Source of the DNA: Arthrobacter globiformis
GTDB lineage: Bacteria > Actinomycetota > Actinomycetes > Actinomycetales > Micrococcaceae
DNA length: 64,000 bases
Direction of reading: 5' to 3'
NCBI RefSeq assembly: GCF_003261175.1
Contig: NZ_QLNP01000099.1
Span: forward strand, 1 to 64,000
The notes below the pieces were generated by a model, which made no database searches, was not told the origin of the DNA, and saw only the letters and a program-made list of their open reading frames with translations. The position numbers and the translations under genes are program-made. Shown in pieces: positions 25,811-34,299 of the stretch. Within the stretch, counting starts at the first letter, position 1; each line of letters begins with the position of its first letter.

Positions 25811-26824
25811 TCAGCGCGTGTTGGTGGTCAGGAAGGCTTTGATCTTGCTGGCCATGGCCGGCGCATGGGCCCAGTGCAGGTAGTGCCCGCCGGGGAGTGC
25901 CACGATCTCATGGTTCCGTACGTTTTGCAGCCGGCTTTCGTGCAGGGCCACGTCCGCCGGGGTCTCCTTCGCCGAGGCAAGCAAGGTGAGCACGGGGAGG
26001 TCGTCCGGGTAGCGCATTCCTTGCACCTTGCGGGCGTTCTCGGCGATCCGGTTGGTCTCGTCGACGACGGAAGGGTTGCCGAAGTTCCAAATGGCCATCT
26101 TGCGGATCTGGTCCCGCTCGCGGGACGTGTAGGCGGTGCCGTCAGGTTCCACGAGGCCGGGCGCGATTGTGGCCGCCCAGCGGGGCAGGCCGCTTACTGC
26201 GATAAGGCCTTCCCAGTTGATGCCGCCGCTGGCGACGCCGGTCTCTTCGGCGTGGACCGTCCGGGCGGCGGGCACGGTGGGGTCGATGCCGATGACGGCC
26301 GCGACGTCGTTCCCGTACCGGTTGGCGTAAGCGAGCGTGTAGAAACCGGCGATGGAATGGCCAGCCAGAACATAGGGTCTTGGCACATGCGCGTTTGCCA
26401 GGGCCTCATGCAGCTCGGCAGTGATGTTCTCGACGCTGCGCTCCACCGGGGGCTGGTCGCTGTACCCGTAGCCGAACCCTTCCACGACAACGACGTCGTA
26501 GTCCCCGAGTTCCCGGATGAGCGGAGCAAAGTCCAGCGCCGGTGCTGGCGTGCCGAGGCCACTGAGCAACACGATGGTCTGTCCTGTCCTGTCGTTCCCT
26601 GGCGTGCGGGCGACGTTGAGGGCACCGTGGCTTGTCTGCACCCTTTGTCCGTATGGAGCGGTCGCGGAGCGCTCCACGTGGTTCATGGCGAGGTTGGCGA
26701 AAGCGGAGACCAGAAGGAGGCCAGCAAGGATGGCGGCCGTTAAGCCCAGTGTGCGTAGCCGGCGGCGGGGCTTCCTGCTCCGGGGCGGGGAAGAAGCCGG
26801 CCGTGAATGTCGAAAGTTGATCAT
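25811..26824 (-). CDS. Membrane-anchored alpha/beta hydrolase
   Basis: A 337-residue alpha/beta hydrolase with a basic N-terminus and one transmembrane or signal-anchor helix (residues about 25-46, LGLTAAILAGLLLVSAFANL). The hydrolase domain shows TIVLLSGLGTPAP (oxyanion region), VVVEGFGYGYSD, the nucleophile elbow VLAGHSIAG, an Asp in GIDPTVP and the His in PGGHYLHWAH. Orientation suggests an extracytoplasmic active site. It faces a GlxA-type regulator across 111 bases containing a palindrome, so it may be that regulator's target. Confidence 0.85.
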   Translation of the reverse strand: MINFRHSRPASSPPRSRKPRRRLRTLGLTAAILAGLLLVSAFANLAMNHVERSATAPYGQRVQTSHGALNVARTPGNDRTGQTIVLLSGLGTPAPALDFAPLIRELGDYDVVVVEGFGYGYSDQPPVERSVENITAELHEALANAHVPRPYVLAGHSIAGFYTLAYANRYGNDVAAVIGIDPTVPAARTVHAEETGVASGGINWEGLIAVSGLPRWAATIAPGLVEPDGTAYTSRERDQIRKMAIWNFGNPSVVDETNRIAENARKVQGMRYPDDLPVLTLLASAKETPADVALHESRLQNVRNHEIVALPGGHYLHWAHAPAMASKIKAFLTTNTR

Positions 26825-26833
26825 GGGCTAAGA

Positions 26834-26850
26834 CTGCCAACGGTCGGCAG
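26834..26850. promoter_or_regulatory. Palindrome between the hydrolase and GlxA-type regulator genes
   Basis: CTGCCAACGGTCGGCAG is a 17-base inverted repeat (7 of 8 pairs) located nine bases before the hydrolase start on the minus strand. Symmetry and position suggest an operator. Confidence 0.45.
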
Positions 26851-26935
26851 CGCGGGGGAGTGGTAAAAATTGCCAGTATGAAAAGGATCCTGCACACCGG
26901 GAACGGGACTGTGGCCGCGTGGGTACAGTGGCCTC

Positions 26936-27892
26936 ATGCACCGAGTTGTTGCTCTCGCCTTGCCGGATGTCGTCGCCTTTGACCTCGCCATTCCAGCGCA
27001 GGTTTTCGGCCACGAGGACGAGCGGCAGCTGTACTCGTTTGCGGTCTGCGCAGCCGAACCCGGCCTGGTCCCGACCACTACCGGCTACGCCATTCACGCC
27101 GCAGAGGGGCTCGAAGCCCTTCTGTCAGCCGACACCATCGTGGTGCCCGGGTTCAGCCCCCTCACGGACCCTCCGGCCAGTGTCTGCGACGCGCTTCGCG
27201 CGGCGGCTCGGAACGGTGCCCGGGTGGTGTCCGTCTGCACGGGGGCCTTTGCGTTGGCGGCTGCCGGCCTCCTTGACGGGAAACGCGCCACGACTCACTG
27301 GAGGAACGCCCAGCGCCTGCAAACCCTGCACCCGGCGGTCGCCGTCGACGCCGGGGTGCTGTACATCGACGAGGGCAGCGTCAGCACCAGCGCCGGGGTC
27401 GCGGCCGGCATCGACCTGTGCCTGCATCTGGTCCGCAGGGACTACGGCACCGAAGCAGCCAACCGCATCGCCCGTCGGATGGTTGTGGCACCCCACCGCG
27501 AAGGCGGGCAGGCGCAGTTTATCGAGCGCCCGGTGGCCGCGCCGCTGACCCATTTCGCTGAAACCTGCGCTTGGGCCAGGCAGCATCTGGCAGAGTCACT
27601 GACCGTCGTCGACATGGCTGATCACGCCGGCTGGGCACCGAGCAGCTTTGCGCGCAAATTCCTGGCAGACGCCGGGACAACGCCTTTGCGCTGGCTGACC
27701 AGCCAGCGCATTGCCGAGGCCTGCCGCCTGCTCGAAACGACCGACCTGACCGTGCATGCGGTTGCGGCCAGGACAGGCCTGGGAACGGCAGCCAACTTCC
27801 GACTCCACTTCATGCGCGAACTCAACACCACACCCTCCAGCTACCGCCGCCTCTACCAGGGGCGGAACCGCAGCCTGACGCGGGAAGCGTAG
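26936..27892 (+). CDS. GlxA-family AraC-type transcriptional regulator
   Basis: A 318-residue regulator with an N-terminal DJ-1/PfpI-like domain (VVALALPDVVAFDLAIPAQV, IVVPGF, VVSVCTGAFALAAAGLLDGK with the nucleophile-elbow Cys) and two C-terminal helix-turn-helix units (ESLTVVDMADHAGWAPSSFA, LTVHAVAARTGLGTAANFRL). Such proteins control diverse catabolic genes. TACAGT lies six bases before the ATG with no ribosome site, which fits a leaderless transcript. The divergent hydrolase is a likely target. Confidence 0.9.
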   Translation: MHRVVALALPDVVAFDLAIPAQVFGHEDERQLYSFAVCAAEPGLVPTTTGYAIHAAEGLEALLSADTIVVPGFSPLTDPPASVCDALRAAARNGARVVSVCTGAFALAAAGLLDGKRATTHWRNAQRLQTLHPAVAVDAGVLYIDEGSVSTSAGVAAGIDLCLHLVRRDYGTEAANRIARRMVVAPHREGGQAQFIERPVAAPLTHFAETCAWARQHLAESLTVVDMADHAGWAPSSFARKFLADAGTTPLRWLTSQRIAEACRLLETTDLTVHAVAARTGLGTAANFRLHFMRELNTTPSSYRRLYQGRNRSLTREA

Positions 27893-27994
27893 TGGCCAGG
27901 AGCACGCCCCTGAGTGCAGCGCGCCGGGTGGCACAGCGCGCGGATGGTAAGTACCGTCGTCGTAAGAACCAGCGCGCAACCAGTCAGGGGCAGC

Positions 27995-29245
27995 ATGAGC
28001 AAGAGCAGCAGGAACCGGAACAAGCGCAAGGGGCCCGCTGGCACCGGAAGTTCCGCCGCGCGCGGCTCTTCGCCCGCTTCCCTGAGCTCGTTCCGGGCCG
28101 GGCGGGCCGTGGACTCGCTCGCGCCGGCTTTTGTCCGGTGGTTCGACGACGGTGCCCCGGGTGCTGCTGCCACCGCCCTCGAATGTCTGGCAGCCATAGA
28201 AAGCGTTATGGGCCGGTATATGGACCGTGTGGCCGCTGCTGACCTGACACGCCTTGATCCTGCGATTCTGGCCGAAGCACTTGCTGCCGATCTTGCCGCC
28301 ACGGCGGCAGATGACGACCGTGGTGAATTTGTCATCGCTGCTGTGCACGGGTTCGTCGACTTCCTTGCGGAGACTGACCGGTGGTCAGGCCCAGCGGAGC
28401 AGCTCGCCGACGTCACCGACCTGCTCAACGCCCTTCTGGGGGAGACAGAGGAGTGGAGGCTCGTCGACGTGCCCGTTATTTCCGACGACGACGCCCTGCA
28501 GGCGTTCTCGGAGCTCCCGCTGATCCAGCGGACCACGGCACTGCTTCAGTGGATCGGCGATGCGAAGCCTGTGACCGGAACCGGTGCACTCCGGACGAAG
28601 GACATCGAAGCAGCGGCTGCGTGCGTCGGACTGAAAGCCAGGGGCGGCCCCAAACAGCAGGCTGGGCTCCCGCAGGCCGGGAACGGCGGTTCGGAAAGGC
28701 CCGTGCCGACAGTCCGCAGCATGTATGAGGTGCCGCTGCTGGCGCAGGTGTGGGAGGCGCTGGCCCGCACTGAGCTGATCAAGATCGGCTCAACGAAGGC
28801 CGCGCCGTCACCGGCCACCGCCGTCTTCCTGGCCGGCGGCACCCCGGACCGGCTGGAGGAGCTGGTGTTCTTCGTCGAACAGTTCCTCTCGGCCTCCCTG
28901 CTCGGCTACGACCCTGAACAGCCGTGGGACGTCCTCGTTGCCGCAACGGTGGCCTCGATCCTGCTGGCGGCGGCCTCAGCGGATCCTCCGCGGAGGGACA
29001 CTGTGCTGGACCCCCGCACGGGTGCGTCGCCGGAGGAAAGGGCGACCGTCGAGGCGCTGAAGGCAGCGGCCATGGGTCAACTGGAAGCACTCGCCGAGCA
29101 GGGGATCCTGACGATCGACACGCATTTCCGGGTACCGCCTGCCCTGGTCCGGTGCATAGCGAGCACCTATGAGGACGCATCGGTGCTGGAGGACCTGGGG
29201 CTGCTGGACATCCCGGACCTCGATGTGGATTCCGAGGATGCCTAG
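27995..29245 (+). CDS. Hypothetical protein, about 416 residues
   Basis: A long soluble protein starting MSKSSRNRNKRKGPAGTGSS, a basic, Ser/Arg/Lys-rich head, followed by mostly helical sequence (LEELVFFVEQFLSASLLGYD, VATVASILLAAAS) and an acidic tail (DIPDLDVDSEDA). I do not recognise a domain. GGGG stands seven bases before the ATG at 27995; the frame is open further upstream but that part is not coding-like. A ChaB gene follows after about 100 bases. Confidence 0.7.
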   Translation: MSKSSRNRNKRKGPAGTGSSAARGSSPASLSSFRAGRAVDSLAPAFVRWFDDGAPGAAATALECLAAIESVMGRYMDRVAAADLTRLDPAILAEALAADLAATAADDDRGEFVIAAVHGFVDFLAETDRWSGPAEQLADVTDLLNALLGETEEWRLVDVPVISDDDALQAFSELPLIQRTTALLQWIGDAKPVTGTGALRTKDIEAAAACVGLKARGGPKQQAGLPQAGNGGSERPVPTVRSMYEVPLLAQVWEALARTELIKIGSTKAAPSPATAVFLAGGTPDRLEELVFFVEQFLSASLLGYDPEQPWDVLVAATVASILLAAASADPPRRDTVLDPRTGASPEERATVEALKAAAMGQLEALAEQGILTIDTHFRVPPALVRCIASTYEDASVLEDLGLLDIPDLDVDSEDA

Positions 29246-29352
29246 GAAGACCCAAGCTTCTTGGGGCGGCCGCAGGCCCATGCAAAAGCCAAGCATCAGT
29301 GCCAAGCTGGTTGCATCCACGAACCGGCAGTTGATGAAGGAGCGCTGGTGGC

Positions 29353-29778
29353 ATGCCCAAGACCGGCAAGAACGATCACGCCCGCAAGGAGGAGCTTCCG
29401 TCGACCCTGCAGCGTTCTGAGCAGAAAGCCCAGGACACTTTCGCCAAGACCTACGATTCAGCCCTTGAGTCCTATGACAACGACGAGAGCCGGGCCGCCC
29501 GGACAGCCTTCGCATCCCTGAAGCACAGCTACGAGAAGGTGGGCGACCACTGGGAACCTAAGGAGAAGCGCGGCCCCTCTGACCAGCACGCGGCGGAGGG
29601 CCTGGATTCATCGGCTCCCACCGCCGGAGGGGTGGATGCGAACGCCTCCAAGGACCACCTTTACAAGCGGGCCCGGGAGCTGGACATCGCGGGACGCTCG
29701 AAGATGGACAAGGACGAACTTGTCGAGGCGATCCGGAAAGCCAACGATGCCGCGACACGGAAGGCGCGCGGGGACTGA
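29353..29778 (+). CDS. ChaB-family protein with Rho-N-like C-terminus
   Basis: A 141-residue protein. Residues 12-75 match ChaB: LPSTLQRSEQKAQDTFAKTY, DSALESYDNDESRAARTAFA, SLKHSYEKVGDHWEPK. The C-terminus (KDHLYKRARELDIAGRSKMD, KDELVEAIRKAN) is a Rho N-terminal/SAP-like helical motif that often binds nucleic acid. ChaB was named from a cation-transport locus but its role is unclear. AAGGAG is ten bases before the ATG. Confidence 0.85.
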   Translation: MPKTGKNDHARKEELPSTLQRSEQKAQDTFAKTYDSALESYDNDESRAARTAFASLKHSYEKVGDHWEPKEKRGPSDQHAAEGLDSSAPTAGGVDANASKDHLYKRARELDIAGRSKMDKDELVEAIRKANDAATRKARGD

Positions 29779-29780
29779 AC

Positions 29781-30305
29781 CTACCCTTTCCTAGGGCGGC
29801 AGTATGAGGACCCCGACGGCGTGCGCTCCAGCACGCCGAAATCGATCATGTAGCGGCGCAGCAGCACGACATCGTCCGTGTAGCCCAGGAGCCGTTCATT
29901 GACCTTTCGTTCGGAGAGTTCCTCGCCAGGTTCGAACGTCTCGCCGGCAATCCAAGCCAGGAGCTCCCGCCGTTCCGTCTGGTTCGCCGGATACCTGTCG
30001 ATCCGGCCAAGACGCATGAAGCGCGCCACTCCCGTCTGCGCCTGGCGTTTGGGCTGCTGGGTGAGGAGGTCGTGGAAGATGGTCTCCGACGCCTCCAGTT
30101 CATTGCCGGCACTCCGTTCGACCAGGCCAGCGTCGAGCAGGGCGGCGATGGCCCGGTCCCGCCGTTGGCCGGCCGGGCCGGACGACACGTCATCGTGCCG
30201 GGCTCCGAGGACAATTTGTGCGTAGGCGGTCCGCGCGTCGCGGTTGGCGAGGGCTGCCATGACCCGCCGCCAGTGTGGCCCACTCTGCCCGGCCTCTTTG
30301 CTCAC
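29781..30305 (-). CDS. DUF2087 domain protein
   Basis: A 174-residue protein. The C-terminal 80 residues fit DUF2087, a winged-helix-like domain: GRIDRYPANQTERRELLAWI, GETFEPGEELSERKVNERLL, YTDDVVLLRRYMIDFGVLER, SSYCR. The N-terminal half is helical (HWRRVMAALANRDARTAYAQ) and also looks HTH-like. This suggests a transcriptional regulator. The GTG start at 30305 is set by GGGGGAAG upstream. It converges on chaB, with the two stops two bases apart. Confidence 0.82.
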   Translation of the reverse strand: MSKEAGQSGPHWRRVMAALANRDARTAYAQIVLGARHDDVSSGPAGQRRDRAIAALLDAGLVERSAGNELEASETIFHDLLTQQPKRQAQTGVARFMRLGRIDRYPANQTERRELLAWIAGETFEPGEELSERKVNERLLGYTDDVVLLRRYMIDFGVLERTPSGSSYCRPRKG

Positions 30306-30704
30306 GGAACTTCCCCCTTTGCTCTGGTGCTTGCAGATTTTGCTCCGGTGCTGCCGGGCCGGCCCCGTTAGTGTTGGCGGGTACCACAGGAAAAATCGTA
30401 GTCCCGGGCCGGGCAGGCCGAAAGGCACGGTCGGAGGCCGGCACCTGGTCATGCGGACAGCTCTGGCGCCGGGCCGTCGTCGTGATGTGAAATGGTGCTG
30501 GGATAAGGCCGTGAGGGTGAATCTCCGGGAGCGGGCCTGAAACGGCAGAGAACAACCTGGGCTATTGCGCTGGCCGTGTTGGGCGCATGGCTTTATTGAA
30601 AGTCATACCAATGGTCCAGGTGGCCCGCTCACCCTGAGGGGATGCTCCGCCGCCCGGGTGCGAGGCATACTTGGGATTGCCGGCCCCAGCAACGGAAGAT
30701 TCTG
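30306..30704. other. Divergent intergenic region, about 400 bases
   Basis: No gene is supported here. It lies between the divergent DUF2087 and aldo/keto reductase starts and should hold both promoters. No clear operator symmetry was found. Confidence 0.45.
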
Positions 30705-31544
30705 ATGACGACACACTTAGCCATACCGAATGTCACCCTGAACAACGGCGTAAAGGTCCCGCAGCTCGGCTTCGGCGTCTTCCAGGTTCCGCCGGAGCAG
30801 ACCCAGCGCATAGTCGAGGACGCCCTGGAAGCCGGCTACCGCCACATCGACACGGCCGCGGCGTACCGGAACGAGGGCGCCGTCGGCGCCGCCATCGCTG
30901 CCTCGGGCATTCCGCGTGAGGACATCTTCCTCACCACCAAGCTGCGCAACGGCGAGCAGGGCGTGGCCCAGGAAGCCTTTCAGAACAGCTGCCAGGCCTT
31001 GGGCGTCGAGTACGTTGACCTGTACCTGATCCACTGGCCGGTACCGTCCCGGAACCTCTTTACCGAGGCATGGAAGGCGATGGAGAAGCTGCACGCCAGC
31101 GGCCAGATCCGCGCGATCGGTGTGTCCAACTTCCTGGCGGACCACCTGGATACACTCCTTCAGAGCGCGGACATCATTCCGGCCGTCAACCAGTTTGAGC
31201 TGCACCCGACGTTCCAGCAGTCCGAACTGGCCGCGAAGAGCCGCTCCCTGGGCATGGCCGTGGAGGCGTACAGCCCGCTGGGCCAGGGTGCTGATCTGGA
31301 CGCTGGGGCTGTGACATCCGTTGCCGGCAAGTACGGCGTCACCCCCGCCCAGGCGGTGCTGGCATGGCACCTCGCCCAGGGCAACATCGTCATTCCCAAG
31401 TCAGCCAACAGCGGCCGCATGCGGGACAACCTCGCCGCCGTCAGCGTCGTACTGACGCCTGAAGAGATGGCAGACATCACCGGCCTCGAAGGCGGTGCCC
31501 GCATCGGCTCTGATCCCGCCGTCGCCGCCCACAGCCAAATGTAA
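30705..31544 (+). CDS. Aldo/keto reductase (2,5-diketogluconate reductase-like)
   Basis: A 279-residue NADPH-dependent reductase of the AKR5-like group. LNNGVKVPQLGFGVFQVPP is the barrel-bottom hairpin. The tetrad is visible as HIDTAAAYRNE (Asp and Tyr), LTTKLRN (Lys) and YLIHWPVP (His). IVIPKSANSGRMRDNLAAV binds the cofactor phosphate. The ATG at 30705 has GGAAG six bases upstream. Its last codons are part of a short direct duplication. Substrate undetermined. Confidence 0.92.
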   Translation: MTTHLAIPNVTLNNGVKVPQLGFGVFQVPPEQTQRIVEDALEAGYRHIDTAAAYRNEGAVGAAIAASGIPREDIFLTTKLRNGEQGVAQEAFQNSCQALGVEYVDLYLIHWPVPSRNLFTEAWKAMEKLHASGQIRAIGVSNFLADHLDTLLQSADIIPAVNQFELHPTFQQSELAAKSRSLGMAVEAYSPLGQGADLDAGAVTSVAGKYGVTPAQAVLAWHLAQGNIVIPKSANSGRMRDNLAAVSVVLTPEEMADITGLEGGARIGSDPAVAAHSQM

Positions 31545-31566
31545 GCCACCCACAGCCAGATGTAAG
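31528..31566 (+). repeat. Tandem duplication of the aldo/keto reductase stop region
   Basis: Two 18-base copies, CCCACAGCCAAATGTAAG (31528-31545) and CCCACAGCCAGATGTAAG (31549-31566), differ by one base and start 21 bases apart. The first encodes HSQM and the stop codon; the second repeats it in the same frame after the stop. Confidence 0.8.
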
Positions 31567-31574
31567 GGGACCCG

Positions 31575-32075
31575 ATGAATTCCAATGAACTGTTGCTGGA
31601 CGCCTTCGGCCGTATCCGCGAGATCGTGGACGTCACACTCGACGGGCTCGACGACGAAACCCTGCTCCGCCGGCCCGCCGGCAACGGGAACTCCATCGCG
31701 TGGCTGATCTGGCACCTCAGCCGGGTAGAGGATGCGCAGGTTGCTTCCGCTGCCGGTCTGCCGCAGGTCTGGACCTCGCAGGGCTTTGCCGGCCGTTTTG
31801 GCCTGCCGCTCCCCGAACATGACACCGGCTACGGCCATTCGTCGGACAACGTCGACGCCGTCAGGGTGCCAGCGGAGCTGCTCGCCGACTACTACGAGGC
31901 GGTCCACCGGCAGACCGTGGAGGTTCTTAACGGCCTTGGCGACGATGACCTTGACCGGGTCGTCGACACCCGCTGGGACCCGCCGGTCACTTTCGGCGTC
32001 CGGCTGGTCAGCACCGTTGCCGACTGCCTTCAGCACGTGGGGCAGGCCGCGTACGCCAAGGGCCTGAAAGACTAG
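31575..32075 (+). CDS. DinB-family (mycothiol-transferase-like) protein
   Basis: A four-helix-bundle protein of 166 residues. The metal-binding His pattern is seen in SIAWLIWHLSRVEDAQV and TVADCLQHVGQAAYAKG. DinB/MDMPI proteins transfer low-molecular thiols such as mycothiol or detoxify compounds; the substrate is unknown. AAGGGG precedes the ATG. It lies 30 bases after the aldo/keto reductase, so the two may be co-transcribed. Confidence 0.85.
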   Translation: MNSNELLLDAFGRIREIVDVTLDGLDDETLLRRPAGNGNSIAWLIWHLSRVEDAQVASAAGLPQVWTSQGFAGRFGLPLPEHDTGYGHSSDNVDAVRVPAELLADYYEAVHRQTVEVLNGLGDDDLDRVVDTRWDPPVTFGVRLVSTVADCLQHVGQAAYAKGLKD

Positions 32076-32155
32076 GGGCGGGCCTAGCAGTCCATCCCCT
32101 TGCCTGGTGGTGCGGTTCCGAGGAGGATAAGCGGCAAAAACTCCAGGAGGCCGTG

Positions 32156-33130
32156 ATGACCCAGCTTGGCAAGTTTGAGAAGTACCTGATCGAGGAATTT
32201 TTCGACGACTACCGTGCCGGGGCCATGAGCCAGCACACCTTCACCCGCCGGGTGGCGTTCATCACCGGCAGCATGGCAGCCGCTTCCGCCGCGATGCTCC
32301 TGGTCGGCTGTACGCCGCAGGAAGTTCCGCGCAGCACCGATCCCATGCCCACTCCCAACCCGACGTCGGGCTCCGCCACAGACACGGCCTCCGGAGGCGC
32401 CGTTCCGGGGGCGAAGAGCCCGCTGTCCGTTCCCGAGGGAACAGCAGGAATTACGACGTCGACAGTCAAGTTCCCGTCCGGCGGCACCGAGATCAGCGGT
32501 TACCTCGCCCGCCCCGAAGCCGGGAAGCCCGGCCCCGCCGTCCTGGTCTGCCACGAGAACCGCGGGCTGACTCCCCACATCCAGGACGTGGCCCGGCGTT
32601 TTGCCAAGGAAGGGTATGCGGCCTTGGCGATCGACCTGCTGAGCAGGGAAGGCGGCACGGCCAGCTTGGACCGGGATGCCGTCCCGGGAGCATTGACGCA
32701 GGCCGGCGCGCAGCGGCACGTGGCGGACTTTTCGGCGGGATTCGACTACCTGCAGAAGCAGCCCTTCGTGGAGCAGGGGCGGATCGCCATGACCGGCTAT
32801 TGCTTTGGCGGTGGCATCACCTGGCAGTCGGCGGTCGAGATTACGGGTCTCAAGGCGACGTCGGCCTTCTACGGTCCGGCGCCCGACCTGGACAAGGTGC
32901 CGTCCATCAAGCCCGCGGTGTTCGGCGTCTACGCTGAGCAGGACGACCGGATCACCGGACCCATGCCGCAACTTCGGAATGCCCTGGCGGCCACGAGCGT
33001 GCGCAACCAGCTCAAGGTGTATCCCGGCGTCGACCACGCTTTCCACAACGACACAGGCGACCGCTACAACGAGCAGCAGGCAACGGCCGCCTGGAACGAC
33101 ACGCTGGCGTGGTTCAAGAAATACGTCTAA
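32156..33130 (+). CDS. Dienelactone-hydrolase family lipoprotein
   Basis: A 324-residue protein. A cytoplasmic leader of about 30 residues is followed by TRRVAFITGSMAAASAAMLL then VGCTP, a twin-Arg/lipobox-like signal, and a Thr/Pro-rich linker. The hydrolase domain carries the Cys nucleophile in MTGYCFGGG, Asp in EQDDRITG and His in GVDHAFHND, the dienelactone hydrolase triad. AGGAGG lies five bases before the ATG at 32156. Its unusual long leader before the signal is seen in other actinobacterial homologues. Confidence 0.88.
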   Translation: MTQLGKFEKYLIEEFFDDYRAGAMSQHTFTRRVAFITGSMAAASAAMLLVGCTPQEVPRSTDPMPTPNPTSGSATDTASGGAVPGAKSPLSVPEGTAGITTSTVKFPSGGTEISGYLARPEAGKPGPAVLVCHENRGLTPHIQDVARRFAKEGYAALAIDLLSREGGTASLDRDAVPGALTQAGAQRHVADFSAGFDYLQKQPFVEQGRIAMTGYCFGGGITWQSAVEITGLKATSAFYGPAPDLDKVPSIKPAVFGVYAEQDDRITGPMPQLRNALAATSVRNQLKVYPGVDHAFHNDTGDRYNEQQATAAWNDTLAWFKKYV

Positions 33131-33137
33131 CTGGTTA

Positions 33138-33725
33138 TCAGCTCGTGGCGCCCGGGATCTCTGCGGCAATCCCGCCGGCATCGGGGCCGGAGGCGTCGTG
33201 GGCGAGCGCCTTCTGGCGGCGGTAGACCTGGATCGCGATGGCCGTTGGAATGACGGCGAGGGCGACGGCCCGCATCCAGGGGTGGTCCAGGACGTGGCCG
33301 GTGACGGAGTCGAGGGAGACGCTGCCCGGCCCGCCGATCGTGAAGGATGCTGCCGCAAGTCCCAGGACGGCCGGGTATTCCAGGCCGCCCTCGGTGGCGA
33401 AGAAGCCGTTGGGGGCGTGCACGCTGGCCGCGACACCCATGGTGGTGGCAGCAGCCGCTCCGGCGGCCGGAGTGGCGAAGCCCAGCGCGAGTGCCAGCCC
33501 GGCACCCGCTTCGCCGAGGCCGGCCAGCACCGCGCTTGGCTTCGCCGGCCGGAATCCCATGGCGTGCATGCCCTGGCTGGTGCCCTCGATCCCGCCGCCG
33601 CCGAACCAGCCGAAGAGTTTCTGGGTGCCGTGGGCAATAAGGACGCCGCCCAGGCCCACGCGGAAAATGGTCTGTGCAGCGGTGGCGGCGGCTGGGGCGA
33701 CTGGGCTGATGCTCGTGCGGCTCAT
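33138..33725 (-). CDS. DoxX-family membrane protein
   Basis: A 195-residue integral membrane protein with four helices. The family signature is seen in FRVGLGGVLIAHGTQKLFGW and LAGLGEAGAGLALALGF. In mycobacteria DoxX partners superoxide dismutase in a membrane redox complex; no such partners are adjacent here. AGGAGG lies six bases before the ATG. It converges with the dienelactone hydrolase gene, seven bases between stops. Confidence 0.88.
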   Translation of the reverse strand: MSRTSISPVAPAAATAAQTIFRVGLGGVLIAHGTQKLFGWFGGGGIEGTSQGMHAMGFRPAKPSAVLAGLGEAGAGLALALGFATPAAGAAAATTMGVAASVHAPNGFFATEGGLEYPAVLGLAAASFTIGGPGSVSLDSVTGHVLDHPWMRAVALAVIPTAIAIQVYRRQKALAHDASGPDAGGIAAEIPGATS

Positions 33726-33788
33726 GTGAATCCTCCTGTAAACGGTTCAGCCTTTCGGCTGCTCTTCAGGCGATCTTGTCCGACGATT

Positions 33789-34202
33789 CTACGTCCGCGG
33801 GAGGTGCCCCTGGCGTCCGGCTTCACGCACCAGCAGCCGGATGTTTGCGTACAGCACTGCCCTCACCGCGTCGGGCTCCAGCCTCTGCCCGCGCCGGATG
33901 CGTGATTCCAGTTCCTTGCAGCAGCGCTCCAGCCGCAGAGCTCCGGCCATGGCGGACGTCGCCCTGAGGCTGACGACGGCGTCCGCCGCCATCCGGGCGT
34001 CGCCGCCGGCCAGGGCGCGGAGAATCTTCGACGCCCGGTCCGGCAACATCTGCAGGTAGTCATCCATGAAGGCCTCGGCGAAAGCCGGACCCACCTCGGT
34101 GGCAAGGACCTGCAGCGGACCGGCGTCCAGGACGGGGACGTCTTCTGTGCCGGTCACTTCGCACCGCCTGCTGTCCGTCGCATGTTGTGCCCATCGGTTC
34201 AT
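33789..34202 (-). CDS. HPt-like domain protein lacking the phospho-accepting histidine
   Basis: A 137-residue helical protein matching the histidine phosphotransfer fold: FMDDYLQMLPDRASKILRAL, GGDARMAADAVVSLRATSAM, AGALRLERCCKELES. In true HPt domains the motif is AHxLKxSSxxxGA; here it reads VVSLRATSAMAGA, so Val77 replaces the His. It therefore probably does not relay phosphate and may act as a binding or decoy protein. No histidine kinase is nearby. Start codon ATG 34202, moderate ribosome site. Confidence 0.7.
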   Translation of the reverse strand: MNRWAQHATDSRRCEVTGTEDVPVLDAGPLQVLATEVGPAFAEAFMDDYLQMLPDRASKILRALAGGDARMAADAVVSLRATSAMAGALRLERCCKELESRIRRGQRLEPDAVRAVLYANIRLLVREAGRQGHLPRT

Positions 34203-34299
34203 GCCGCGACCTTGCTGCGCGGCTTACCGGATACTTTTCCGCGGGGACCTCAAGACAGGAGAAACATTTGCCGATGTTCGGATCAAGAATGCGGGCCGG

